Below the pieces are notes generated by a model. That model had not been told where the DNA came from. It was given only the letters and a program-made list of their open reading frames with translations, and did no database searches. Positions 1 to 6,486 of a stretch of 9,584 nucleotides of DNA are shown piece by piece. Source of the DNA: Flavobacteriales bacterium (lineage in GTDB: Bacteria; Bacteroidota; Bacteroidia; Flavobacteriales; UA16); NCBI GenBank assembly GCA_002683735.1, contig NYTZ01000056.1:1-9584 (forward strand), in the 5' to 3' direction. The translations under genes were made by a program, and so were the position numbers. How positions within the stretch are numbered: the stretch's first letter is position 1; every line of letters starts with the position of its first letter.

Positions 1-71
1 CCCCGCCGGTCAGGTCCATCCCGCCGGTCGGGTCGCGCGAAGATAGCCCGCGCCTATCCGGGGATGAAGGG
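1..71 (-). other. pyk-downstream spacer and possible first codons of the next gene
   Basis: After the pyk stop there is no hairpin with a U-run. An ATG at 19-17 opens a frame of six codons (MDLTGG) to the window edge, preceded by the promoter-like element at 45-38. Six codons cannot show a real gene. CCCGCCGGTC occurs twice (2-11 and 20-29), exactly 18 nt apart, a small direct repeat spanning this start. Confidence 0.2.
38..45 (-). promoter_or_regulatory. Promoter -7-like element (TATCTTCG) downstream of pyk
   Basis: TATCTTCG reads on the minus strand 27 nt after the pyk stop and 18 nt before an ATG at 19-17. It is one mismatch from TAnnTTTG and identical to the element before the guanylyltransferase gene. 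It suggests that the next gene has its own promoter. It overlaps a 5-bp inverted repeat (GATAG 42-46, CTATC 54-58) too weak to call a terminator. Confidence 0.35.
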
Positions 72-1520
72 TCAGATGCGGCTGACTTTCACCATGTTGG
101 ACATGCCCGCCTCCGCGATGGGCATGCTGGCCACGTGAATGACGTGGTCGCCATCCTGAACCGCCCCTTCCTTGCGCAGGATGGACTTGACGTCCGCGAT
201 GGTATGGTCCGTCGAAATCATCTTGTCGTAGAAGTGCGTTTCCACACCCCAACACAGGGCGAGCTGGCCCAAGATGCTGCGGTTCCCGGTGAAGACATGG
301 ATGGTCGACTTCGGACGCTGGCTGGCCACCTTGTAGGCGGTGTATCCGCTAAAGGTCATGGTGACGATGGCTTGGGCCTCGATGCGCTGCGCCAGGTCAC
401 ACGCGTTGTAGCAGATGGCGTCGGTGATCCGGCGTTCGGGCAACAGCTGGTCCGGCTCACGGTGTGTATAGTAGATGCTCGGCTCCTTCTCGATTTCGGT
501 CACGATCGCGCGCATGGCCTTGATCACCTCGATGGGGTGCTTGCCCACGGAAGTCTCTCCGCTGAGCATGACGGCATCCGCGCCGTCGAAAACAGCATTG
601 GCCACGTCGGTCACCTCGGCGCGGGTCGGTGCGATGTTGTCCACCATGGACTCCATCATCTGGGTGGCCACGATGACCGGCTTGCCTTCACGTTGACACA
701 GCTCGATCGTCCGCTTCTGGATCATGGGCACCTGCTCCATCGGCACTTCCACCCCGAGGTCGCCACGGGCAATCATCACAGAGTCGGTCTCCTTGACGAT
801 ACCCTCGAGGTCCTCGACCGCTTCCGGCTTTTCCACCTTGGCCACAATGCGGGCATGGCTGCCTGCAGCTTGAATGCGCTCGCGCAGGTCGATCACATCC
901 GCAGCAGAACGCACGAAGCTCAGACCGATCCAGTCCACACCTAGGCCCAAAGCCACCTCGAGGTCAGCCTGATCCTTGTCCGTCAGACTCGGCAAGCTGA
1001 TGTCGGTGGATGGCAGATTCAGGCCCTTGCGGGAATTCAGGATGCCGCCGTGCTCGACCAAACAGACCACCGTGTCGGTGCCGTTGGTCTCTTCGACACG
1101 CAGACGGAGCTTTCCGTCGTCCAGCAACACCGGCTCACCGGCTTTGACGTCCGCAGCAAATTTCTCGTATCGCGTCCAAGCCAGTTCCGCATTGCCGGTT
1201 CCCTCTCCAACCTTGATGGTCAGCTTGGCACCGTTGACCAGTTCCGAGCCGTCTTCCATCATGCCCACACGCAGCTTGGGGCCTTGCATGTCAGCGAGGA
1301 GTGCCGTGTGGGTGCCGAGCTTGGCGTCCACGGCCTTGACCCGCTCCACCGTGGTGGCGTGTGTCTCGTAATCGCCATGGGAAAAGTTGAGTCGGATCAC
1401 GTTGACTCCTTCCCGAATGAGGCCTTCGAGGATCTCCGGAGATGTGCTCGCCGGGCCTACGGTCGCGACGATCTTGGTGAATTTCTGAGACATGGTGTTC
1501 TCGTTCAGTGCGGTGTTCAT
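72..1520 (-). CDS. pyk: Pyruvate kinase
   Basis: Converts phosphoenolpyruvate and ADP to pyruvate and ATP, the last step of glycolysis. Length is 482 residues. Motifs: TKIVATVGPAS (15-25), RLNFSHGDYETH (43-54), DMQGPKLR (77-84), the signature IVAKVEKPEAVED (225-237) with catalytic Lys228 and metal ligand Glu230, ARGDLGVEVP (251-260) with metal ligand Asp254, ATQMMESM (285-292) and DVANAVFDGADAVMLSGETS (305-324). The C-terminal domain (about 365-482) is complete. Lys82 lies where K+-dependent enzymes have Glu (rabbit Glu117), with Gln79 and Val85 nearby, a pattern linked to K+-independent enzymes. The ATG at 1520 overlaps the upstream stop (ATGA), so I use it. ATG 1493 (MSQKFTKIVAT) would give 473 residues and fits the family N-terminus equally well. 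It is the last gene I can support in this operon. Confidence 0.97.
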   Translation of the reverse strand: MNTALNENTMSQKFTKIVATVGPASTSPEILEGLIREGVNVIRLNFSHGDYETHATTVERVKAVDAKLGTHTALLADMQGPKLRVGMMEDGSELVNGAKLTIKVGEGTGNAELAWTRYEKFAADVKAGEPVLLDDGKLRLRVEETNGTDTVVCLVEHGGILNSRKGLNLPSTDISLPSLTDKDQADLEVALGLGVDWIGLSFVRSAADVIDLRERIQAAGSHARIVAKVEKPEAVEDLEGIVKETDSVMIARGDLGVEVPMEQVPMIQKRTIELCQREGKPVIVATQMMESMVDNIAPTRAEVTDVANAVFDGADAVMLSGETSVGKHPIEVIKAMRAIVTEIEKEPSIYYTHREPDQLLPERRITDAICYNACDLAQRIEAQAIVTMTFSGYTAYKVASQRPKSTIHVFTGNRSILGQLALCWGVETHFYDKMISTDHTIADVKSILRKEGAVQDGDHVIHVASMPIAEAGMSNMVKVSRI

Positions 1521-1939
1521 TCGTAATACAGCGCCTCATGGCCGCGGATGGTCGCCACCTCAACCGGGAAGCAGGCCGCTACACGGCGCATCTTGCGCAA
1601 TTCGTCCGTCAGGTTTTCCGCCTTTTCTCCAATCATCGATTCGATGCGCAGCAGAAAATCAAAGTGGACCAGGTTGGGGATCATTGCCCCATCTGGCGAA
1701 CGGTTCCAGATGACATCGAAGGTCCATCCCCCAAGCTCATCCGTGTGCCGCCAGACGCAATGCCGGGTCGGCGGTCGCTTTTTGTGCACGACCTCGATTT
1801 CCTCATGGAAGGCAAGGCACGTGTCCAAAGTGCGATTGAGGTTCCAGCAAAACCGGTGTCCGGCGTCGGTGCAGCTGACCCCAAGGAAATCGTAAGGGGG
1901 GTCCTCGTCCTCGATGTCGAGTCGAAGGGTAATGGCCAT
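1517..1939 (-). CDS. IPExxxVDY-family protein, function unknown
   Basis: A 140-residue soluble protein of a Bacteroidota family named for its I-P-E-x-x-x-V-D-Y signature and usually found between rnc and pyk. Here the signature is degenerate: IPNLVHFDF at 87-95. Other family-like features are the N-terminal D-x-x-F/Y-D-F-L-G-V-S segment (14-22), G-H-R-F-C-W-N-L-N (27-35, family: Y-R-L-C-W-x-L-N), and F-D-F-L-L-R-I-E (93-100). No signal peptide or membrane segment is seen. It has five Cys (23, 31, 41, 61, 123) without an obvious metal-site spacing. I chose ATG 1939, 28 nt after rnc. An in-frame GTG at 1978 would add 13 residues and overlap rnc by 11 nt. The stop overlaps the pyk ATG as ATGA. 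Assignment rests on position plus the degenerate motif. No function is established, so none is given. Confidence 0.8.
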   Translation of the reverse strand: MAITLRLDIEDEDPPYDFLGVSCTDAGHRFCWNLNRTLDTCLAFHEEIEVVHKKRPPTRHCVWRHTDELGGWTFDVIWNRSPDGAMIPNLVHFDFLLRIESMIGEKAENLTDELRKMRRVAACFPVEVATIRGHEALYYE

Positions 1940-1967
1940 CCGTTGCGGACCGGTCCTTAAGTGGAGC

Positions 1968-2675
1968 TCAGTCGTCACCGAAGATATGGCGGCAAGCCAC
2001 GCGCGCTGCGGCCTGTTCGGCCGACTTTTTGGAGGGGCCGTCGGCAGAACCCATAACCTTGCCTCCCACCTTGACTTGCATCTGATAACGCTGCTCGCCG
2101 TCGCGCTTGAACTCCCGGGTCACCTTGAATTCCACACGTTTCTTGCGCTTTTGACCCCATTCGTGAAGCTTGCTCTTGAAGTCGACCCGCGCCTGGAGCC
2201 GGTGCTCCATGTCGAAGCGCTTGAGCAACTTGAGGACGCCTTTCTGGGTCTTTATGAACCCCCTGTCCAAGTACACGGCCCCCACGAGGGCTTCCATGGC
2301 ATTTCCGCGCAAAGAGGCGTGAACACCGCCCTTCCCCGTCTGGGCATCCAACAGGTGTTCGACCCCGATTTCTTCGCCCAGCAGATTGAGGGCCTCCCGG
2401 CTGACCAACCGGGACTTCATGCGGGTCATTTCGCCCTCGTCTCCACTGGGGAATTTGCGGTAAAGCATGTCCACCACAATCATGTCGAGGACGGCATCGC
2501 CCAGAAATTCGAGGCGCTCATTGCTCGGCAAGCCATCGCGCTGGCACGCTACTGAGCTCGAGTGGCGCAGTGCTTCCTCATAACATGCCAAACGGCTCAC
2601 CCTCGCACCGAAGTGGCGACGGATGAACCGTTTGATCTGGGATTCCCGGGAGTTCCTTCCGCTGAGCAGCGGCAT
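1968..2675 (-). CDS. rnc: Ribonuclease III
   Basis: Cleaves double-stranded RNA, including rRNA precursors and structured mRNAs; works as a homodimer in the cytoplasm. The 235 residues contain the RNase III domain (about 10-155), with the signature NERLEFLGDAVLD at 52-64, and a C-terminal double-stranded-RNA-binding domain (about 165-232), with DFKSKLHEW at 165-173 and the K-K-S-A-E-Q-A-A-A end at 216-224. Metal-site residues map as Glu56 (E. coli Glu41), Asp60 (Asp45) and Glu128 (Glu117). The position of E. coli Asp114 is Asn125 here (GNAMEALVGAVYLD). The start is joined to the fabF stop by a one-base overlap. The position between fabF and an IPExxxVDY gene is typical of Bacteroidota and unlike the rnc-era arrangement of Proteobacteria. 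Confidence 0.97.
   Translation of the reverse strand: MPLLSGRNSRESQIKRFIRRHFGARVSRLACYEEALRHSSSVACQRDGLPSNERLEFLGDAVLDMIVVDMLYRKFPSGDEGEMTRMKSRLVSREALNLLGEEIGVEHLLDAQTGKGGVHASLRGNAMEALVGAVYLDRGFIKTQKGVLKLLKRFDMEHRLQARVDFKSKLHEWGQKRKKRVEFKVTREFKRDGEQRYQMQVKVGGKVMGSADGPSKKSAEQAAARVACRHIFGDD
1979..1986 (-). promoter_or_regulatory. Possible internal promoter -7-like element (TATCTTCG) before the IPExxxVDY gene
   Basis: TATCTTCG falls inside the last codons of rnc, 39 nt before ATG 1939. It is identical to the elements at 7857 and 45. Because it sits in coding sequence it may be coincidental; if real, it would let the IPExxxVDY-pyk pair be transcribed separately from acpP-fabF-rnc. Confidence 0.25.
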
Positions 2676-3922
2676 CAGAACTTCCGGACGATCACCGAAG
2701 CGTTGTGGCCTCCGAAGCCGAAGGTGTTGGACAGGGCGGCACGCACAGGACGCTCCTTCTTCACGTTGAAGGTGAAGTCAAAGTCCTGGTTCAGGGCCGG
2801 ATCCGGGTCGGTGGAGTTGATGGTCGGCGGAATAACGTCTTCCGTCACCGCCATGATGCACGCCAGCGTCTCAATCGCACCCGCGGCACCGAGAAGGTGG
2901 CCAGTCATGGACTTCGTGCTGGAGATGCTCAGTGCCTTTGCGTGGTCTCCGAAGACGTCCTCGATGGCTTTGACCTCAGCGATGTCGCCCAGCGGAGTCG
3001 ACGTGCCGTGCACATTGACGTAATCAAGCTCATCCGGGGACATGCCTGCATCGTCCAACGCCGCACGCATCACATTGCGGGCGCCCAAACCTTCCGGGTG
3101 AGGGGCCGTGAGGTGGTGCGCATCGGCCGATGCGCCGCCGCCCATCACCTCGCAAATGATGTGGGCCCCGCGGGCCTGGGCATGCTCCAATGACTCCAGC
3201 ACCAAAGCGCCAGAGCCTTCGCCAAGCACAAAACCGTCGCGATGGACATCAAACGGACGGGAAGCCACTTCGGGCTCCTCATTTCGGGTGGACAACGCCT
3301 TCATGGCGCTGAACCCTCCTATGCCCGCCTCCACGACAGCGGCTTCTGCACCCCCGGTCACCATGGCGTCGGCCTTGCCGTAACGGATGGCGTTGAAGGC
3401 GTCGATAATGGCATTGGTGGCGCTGGCGCATGCCGAAACACAGGCGTAGTTGGGTCCTCGGAAACCGAACTCCATGCTGATGTGACCGGCAGCGATGTCG
3501 CCGATCATTTTGGGAATGAAGAACGGATTGAAGCGCGGCGTCCCGTCGCCTTCGACGAAGTTCTGGATCTCCTTCTGAAAGGTCAGGATGCCCCCGATTC
3601 CACTGCCAAAGATGACCCCTACCCGATCCGGGTCCAGGTTGGCTTCGGCAAGACCAGAGTGCGCCACGGCCTGACGGGCCGCCACGATGCCATACTGGGC
3701 GTATGGATCGAGCTTGCGCTGCTCTTTGCGGTCGAAATGTTCGGCGACGTCCCAGTCCTTCAGCTCGCAGGCGAACTGCGTCTTGAACTTGGACGCGTCG
3801 AAGCGGGTAATGGCACCCGCTCCACTGACCCCCCGCTTCAAGGCGTCAAAAAATGAAGGAACGTCGTTGCCCAACGGAGTCAAGCAACCCATTCCCGTGA
3901 CGACGACACGGTTCAGCTCCAT
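2675..3922 (-). CDS. fabF: Beta-ketoacyl-ACP synthase II (KAS II)
   Basis: Condenses malonyl-ACP with acyl-ACP in the elongation step of fatty-acid synthesis. The 415-residue length is normal for FabF. Thiolase-fold motifs: N-terminal RVVVTGMGCLTPLG, the nucleophile Cys165 in ACVSACASATN (160-170), the catalytic His305 in VNVHGTSTPLGD (302-313), STKSMTGHLLGAAGA (335-349) with Lys337 and the second catalytic His342, and the C-terminal NTFGFGGHN loop (399-407). The Cys-His-His set marks an active condensing enzyme, not a chain-length factor. The gene lies 7 nt after acpP, and its TGA shares one base with the rnc ATG (TGATG, 2677-2673), so acpP, fabF and rnc are very probably on one transcript. 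Nothing looks truncated or foreign. Confidence 0.98.
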   Translation of the reverse strand: MELNRVVVTGMGCLTPLGNDVPSFFDALKRGVSGAGAITRFDASKFKTQFACELKDWDVAEHFDRKEQRKLDPYAQYGIVAARQAVAHSGLAEANLDPDRVGVIFGSGIGGILTFQKEIQNFVEGDGTPRFNPFFIPKMIGDIAAGHISMEFGFRGPNYACVSACASATNAIIDAFNAIRYGKADAMVTGGAEAAVVEAGIGGFSAMKALSTRNEEPEVASRPFDVHRDGFVLGEGSGALVLESLEHAQARGAHIICEVMGGGASADAHHLTAPHPEGLGARNVMRAALDDAGMSPDELDYVNVHGTSTPLGDIAEVKAIEDVFGDHAKALSISSTKSMTGHLLGAAGAIETLACIMAVTEDVIPPTINSTDPDPALNQDFDFTFNVKKERPVRAALSNTFGFGGHNASVIVRKF

Positions 3923-3929
3923 GCGGGGC

Positions 3930-4163
3930 TTACTTCGCGTTTTCGATGTACTCGATGGCTTGACCGACCGTACCGATCTTCTCGGCCTGGTCGTCCGGGA
4001 TGGCGATGTTGAATTCCTTTTCGAATTCCATGATCAGCTCGACCGTGTCGAGGGAGTCCGCCCCGAGGTCGTTGGTGAAACCAGCGGCGTCGTTCACTTC
4101 AGATGCATCCACGCCGAGCTTGTCGACGATGATGGCGGTCACTTTTTCGCGGATATCAGACAT
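3930..4163 (-). CDS. acpP: Acyl carrier protein
   Basis: Carries growing acyl chains on a 4'-phosphopantetheine arm through type II fatty-acid synthesis in the cytoplasm. The 77-residue, strongly acidic protein has the standard ACP layout: helix I (residues 2-15), the modification motif [12 protein letters not shown] with the phosphopantetheine Ser at 37, then helix II/III with [16 protein letters not shown] and a final helix ending YIENAK. The start MSDIREKV is the family N-terminus. The frame is open upstream to 4259, but that extension covers the promoter-like element and is not ACP-like. fabF starts 7 nt downstream. ACP is the substrate carrier for the FabF enzyme encoded next, and the pair is a conserved gene couple. 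Confidence 0.98.
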   Translation of the reverse strand: MSDIREKVTAIIVDKLGVDASEVNDAAGFTNDLGADSLDTVELIMEFEKEFNIAIPDDQAEKIGTVGQAIEYIENAK

Positions 4164-4168
4164 GATTT

Positions 4169-4279
4169 GTGTTGTTGCGAATGCGATGCAAAGTAAAAGC
4201 CTCCTTTCCCAACTATTCGCACCCCGGGAACGCAATGGTGGAAACTTCCCCCAAACCAAGGTGGGAAACGCAACAACAC
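4169..4279. repeat. Perfect 11-bp inverted repeat flanking the acpP promoter
   Basis: GTGTTGTTGCG at 4169-4179 and its exact reverse complement CGCAACAACAC at 4269-4279, with an 89-nt spacer. One arm lies in the acpP leader a few nucleotides before the ATG, the other upstream of the promoter-like element. The flanking bases do not extend the match. It could be paired protein-binding sites, or a stem that forms only in transcripts reading through from the upstream operon. Confidence 0.5.
4189..4195 (-). promoter_or_regulatory. Promoter -7-like element (TACTTTG) for acpP
   Basis: TACTTTG, preceded by TT, reads on the minus strand 25 nt before the acpP ATG. It resembles the Bacteroidota -7 box TAnnTTTG (one base short or one mismatch, depending on alignment). 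A TTGG about 14 nt upstream is only a weak -33 candidate. The 144-nt spacer 4164-4307 is visibly more AT-rich than the genes, as expected for a promoter of a highly expressed operon. Confidence 0.5.
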
Positions 4280-4307
4280 CCTTTAAACCAACATTTTAAC
4301 CCATCTT

Positions 4308-4994
4308 TTATTGGTCCTTTTCAGGGTATCGGAAGAGGATTTCGTTTAACGGTTTCCGCGAAAGGTTCGGCACGGTGGCGTCATCCGCGGGCCAACCCAC
4401 GGGAATGTTGAGGAAAGCACGCTCGTTTTCGGGCCGATCGAGCAGCTCGGCGAGGAAGTTCATCGGCGAGGGGGTGTGGGTCAACGCGGCCAGTCCCACC
4501 TCATGCAAGGCGGCCAGCAACAGGCCCACTGCGATTCCGCAGCTTTCTTGGACATAGTAGTTGGGGTTCTTCCCGCCCGTACCCGCATCCCGCTCGTACA
4601 TCCTGCGGAAGACGATGATCAGTGCCGGGGCCTCTTCAATGAAGGGCTTGACATGGTCGGTTCCGAGGGGCTCCAGATCGTCGAGCCACTGCTGCGACAT
4701 CCGACCGTGATAGCTCTTGTATTCCTCTTCTTCTGCGGCTTGGCGAATGCGCTTCCGCAATGTGGAATCTGTCACCAGGCAAAATGACCACGGCTGTTTA
4801 TGGGCCCCACTTGGTGCTGTGCCTGCAATGTGAATCGCCTGCTGGAGGACATCCAAGGGAACCCGATCAGGGCTGAAGTGGCGCACGCTGCGACGCCCGT
4901 CTAGGTGGACATGGAGTGCATCCAATCGGGCCCGCATCTCCTCCGCAGACAGGCGGGGCAAGCGATACGGCACGTGTTCCCCGGCCTGACTCAT
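4308..4994 (-). CDS. Nitroreductase-fold flavoprotein of the iodotyrosine deiodinase (IYD) type
   Basis: A 228-residue FMN enzyme. The general fold is nitroreductase-like: RRSVRHFS (34-41) for FMN phosphate binding, AGTAPSGAHKQPW (57-69), and IPVGWP with a R-K-P-L-N-E-I end (197-220). It follows iodotyrosine deiodinase closely along its whole length, including AGTAPSGAH, the EEEE run, R-M-x-x-x-W-x-x-D-L, the LLLAAL helix and VPNLSRKPLNEI. The three lid residues that bind the zwitterion of halotyrosine in human IYD (Glu157, Tyr161, Lys182) align with Glu91, Tyr95 and Lys116 at identical spacing (4 and 21). IYD reductively removes halogen from mono- and di-halotyrosines. The protein is cytoplasmic, without the membrane anchor of the animal enzyme. 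The start ATG 4994 overlaps the mlaF stop (ATGA); a longer frame from 5102 would run inside mlaF and is not favoured. I am confident of the family from recalled sequence; the natural substrate is inferred. Confidence 0.88.
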   Translation of the reverse strand: MSQAGEHVPYRLPRLSAEEMRARLDALHVHLDGRRSVRHFSPDRVPLDVLQQAIHIAGTAPSGAHKQPWSFCLVTDSTLRKRIRQAAEEEEYKSYHGRMSQQWLDDLEPLGTDHVKPFIEEAPALIIVFRRMYERDAGTGGKNPNYYVQESCGIAVGLLLAALHEVGLAALTHTPSPMNFLAELLDRPENERAFLNIPVGWPADDATVPNLSRKPLNEILFRYPEKDQ

Positions 4995-5752
4995 CCGCCG
5001 CGCAATCGGGCGCGGATGTCGCGCATGAGGTCCGAGGCATAGACGAATTCGTCCAGCGACGCCACCCCGCTGTCGAGGATGCCCTTCCGGTCCCCGTGCC
5101 ACGCCACGCGGCCCTGGTGCAGGAAATGGATGTTGTCCCCGATTTCGATCACGCTGTTCATGTCGTGGGAAATGACCACGGTTGTGGTGCCGTATTCCTT
5201 GGTCAGATCCTGGATCAGGTTGTCAATGACGATGGCCGTCTGGGGATCCAACCCGGAGTTGGGCTCATCGCAGAAGAGGTACTGCGGACGACCCACGATC
5301 GCCCGGGCAAGGGCGACCCGCTTCTGCATGCCGCCGGAAACCTCCGCCGGAAACCGGTTCTCCGCGCCACCCAACTCCACGCGCTGCAAACATTCCATGG
5401 CGCGCGCTCTTCGTTCCTCGGCCGACATTTCGGAGAACATCCTCAGCGGGAATTCCACGTTATCAAGCACCGTCATGCTGTCGAACAAGGCCCCGCCCTG
5501 AAAGAGCATGCCGATCTCCCGGCGCACCGACTCGCGCCCTTTCCGGTCCAATCCGGAGAATTCGGTGTCGCCATAGTGTACGGCGCCTTCATCCACCTCG
5601 AGCAAACCCACGATGCACTTGGTGAGCACCGATTTGCCCGAGCCGCTGCGGCCGATGATGAAATTCACCTGGCCCGGCTGAAAGTCGGCATCGACGCCAT
5701 GCAGCACGGCCTTCTCGCCAAACGATTTGCATACCCCTCGGACCCGGATCAT
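4991..5752 (-). CDS. mlaF: MlaF-family ABC transporter ATP-binding protein
   Basis: ATPase subunit that powers the MlaE permease encoded immediately upstream; cytoplasmic, membrane-associated. The 253 residues hold one complete nucleotide-binding domain: Walker A GRSGSGKS (34-41), Q-loop Gln85 within LFQGGALFDSMTV, ABC signature VSGGM (138-142), Walker B YLFCDEP (158-164) with the catalytic Glu163, D-loop SGLD (166-169), and the switch His196 in VVISHDMNSV. The sequence LFQGGALFDSMTVLDNVEFP is characteristic of Mla/MCE-type ATPases rather than other importers. All catalytic residues are intact. The gene starts within the mlaE stop and ends within the start of the next gene, both as ATGA overlaps. 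This places it in the middle of a three-gene operon. Confidence 0.94.
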   Translation of the reverse strand: MIRVRGVCKSFGEKAVLHGVDADFQPGQVNFIIGRSGSGKSVLTKCIVGLLEVDEGAVHYGDTEFSGLDRKGRESVRREIGMLFQGGALFDSMTVLDNVEFPLRMFSEMSAEERRARAMECLQRVELGGAENRFPAEVSGGMQKRVALARAIVGRPQYLFCDEPNSGLDPQTAIVIDNLIQDLTKEYGTTTVVISHDMNSVIEIGDNIHFLHQGRVAWHGDRKGILDSGVASLDEFVYASDLMRDIRARLRGG

Positions 5753-6486
5753 GTGAGGAGCAATTGCGTGATGACGAGGTTGGCGACCATGACAATCACG
5801 ACGCTGTAGACCACCGCCTTAGTGCTGGAACGGCCAACCTCGCGTGCACCACCGGAGGTGTGGTAGCCCTGGTAAGCGCTAACGCTGGTGATGATTAAGG
5901 CGAAAATGCAGGTCTTGATGAGGGCGTAGGCCACATCGAAGGCGCGGAAGTCGACCTGGATGCCATACTTGAAATCGGCGAAAGTGCTGAGCGCAGCGAA
6001 GTCGCAGATGAAGGCCCCTGCACCGATGCCCAACACCATCGAGATGATGACGAGAAAGGGGAAAATGAGCAGCCCGGCGAGCAACTTGGGCAGAACAAGG
6101 TGCGATATGCTCCGGACCCCCATCACCTCGAGCGCATCGATCTGCTCGGTGACCTGCATCGTGCCGATTTGAGAAGCGATGTTGGAGCCCACCTTGCCCG
6201 ACAGGATGACGGGAATGATGGTCGGCGCAAATTCTAGGATCATCGTCTGCCGAACCGTGAAGCCAATGGTGTACGCGGGAATCCAACCGCTAACCTGGTG
6301 GGCAGTCTGGATGGCGATGACCGCCCCCATGAACAGGCTCAGCAGGGCCACGATGCCCACGCTCTGCACACCGATGGCCTCGAGTTCCACCAATGTGGCT
6401 TGGGCGAACACCCTCCCTTTCTGCGGACGGCGCAAAGCCTCACCGAGAAAACTGAAGTAGCGGCCGATGTGGAAGAGGATGCCCAT
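5749..6486 (-). CDS. mlaE: MlaE-family ABC transporter permease (phospholipid transport)
   Basis: Inner-membrane permease of the MCE/Mla type, which with an MlaF ATPase moves phospholipids between the inner membrane and a periplasmic MCE-domain partner. The 245-residue length is typical. The family's conserved core GKVGSNIASQIGTM (97-110) is followed by Q-V-T-E-Q-I-D-A-L-E-V-M-G (111-123), the hallmark of this permease family. Hydrophobic segments lie near 43-61, 134-162, 186-206 and 224-244. The amphipathic N-terminus (GRYFSFLGEALRRP) is the usual interfacial helix. The stop overlaps the mlaF start by 4 nt (ATGA at 5752-5749), so the two are translationally coupled. No gene for an MCE-domain protein (mlaD) is present on either side in this window. 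The symbol reflects the family; the exact cargo is not shown by sequence. Confidence 0.93.
   Translation of the reverse strand: MGILFHIGRYFSFLGEALRRPQKGRVFAQATLVELEAIGVQSVGIVALLSLFMGAVIAIQTAHQVSGWIPAYTIGFTVRQTMILEFAPTIIPVILSGKVGSNIASQIGTMQVTEQIDALEVMGVRSISHLVLPKLLAGLLIFPFLVIISMVLGIGAGAFICDFAALSTFADFKYGIQVDFRAFDVAYALIKTCIFALIITSVSAYQGYHTSGGAREVGRSSTKAVVYSVVIVMVANLVITQLLLT

Noticed and set aside
135..944. 269-codon plus-strand frame opposite pyk
   Set aside because: Complement of highly conserved pyruvate kinase codons; the His/Asp/Gly/Leu-rich composition is the usual shadow pattern.
4164..4259. 32-residue N-terminal extension of acyl carrier protein
   Set aside because: Reads through the promoter-like element and the inverted repeat arm; ACP begins at MSDIREKV.
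4256..4280. Possible terminator after the IYD-like gene (AAGG..CACCTT stem on the minus strand)
   Set aside because: Stem needs a bulge and is followed by TTGGTTTGGGG instead of a U-run.
4995..5102. 36-residue N-terminal extension of the IYD-like enzyme
   Set aside because: Lies entirely inside mlaF in another frame, Arg/Gly/Pro-rich; the ATGA overlap at 4994 gives the expected start.
4916..5809. 297-codon plus-strand frame opposite mlaF, and a similar 289-codon one at 7464-8333
   Set aside because: Antisense to well-conserved genes, composition typical of shadow frames in GC-rich DNA (His/Arg/Ala/Gly-rich), no motif or family resemblance.
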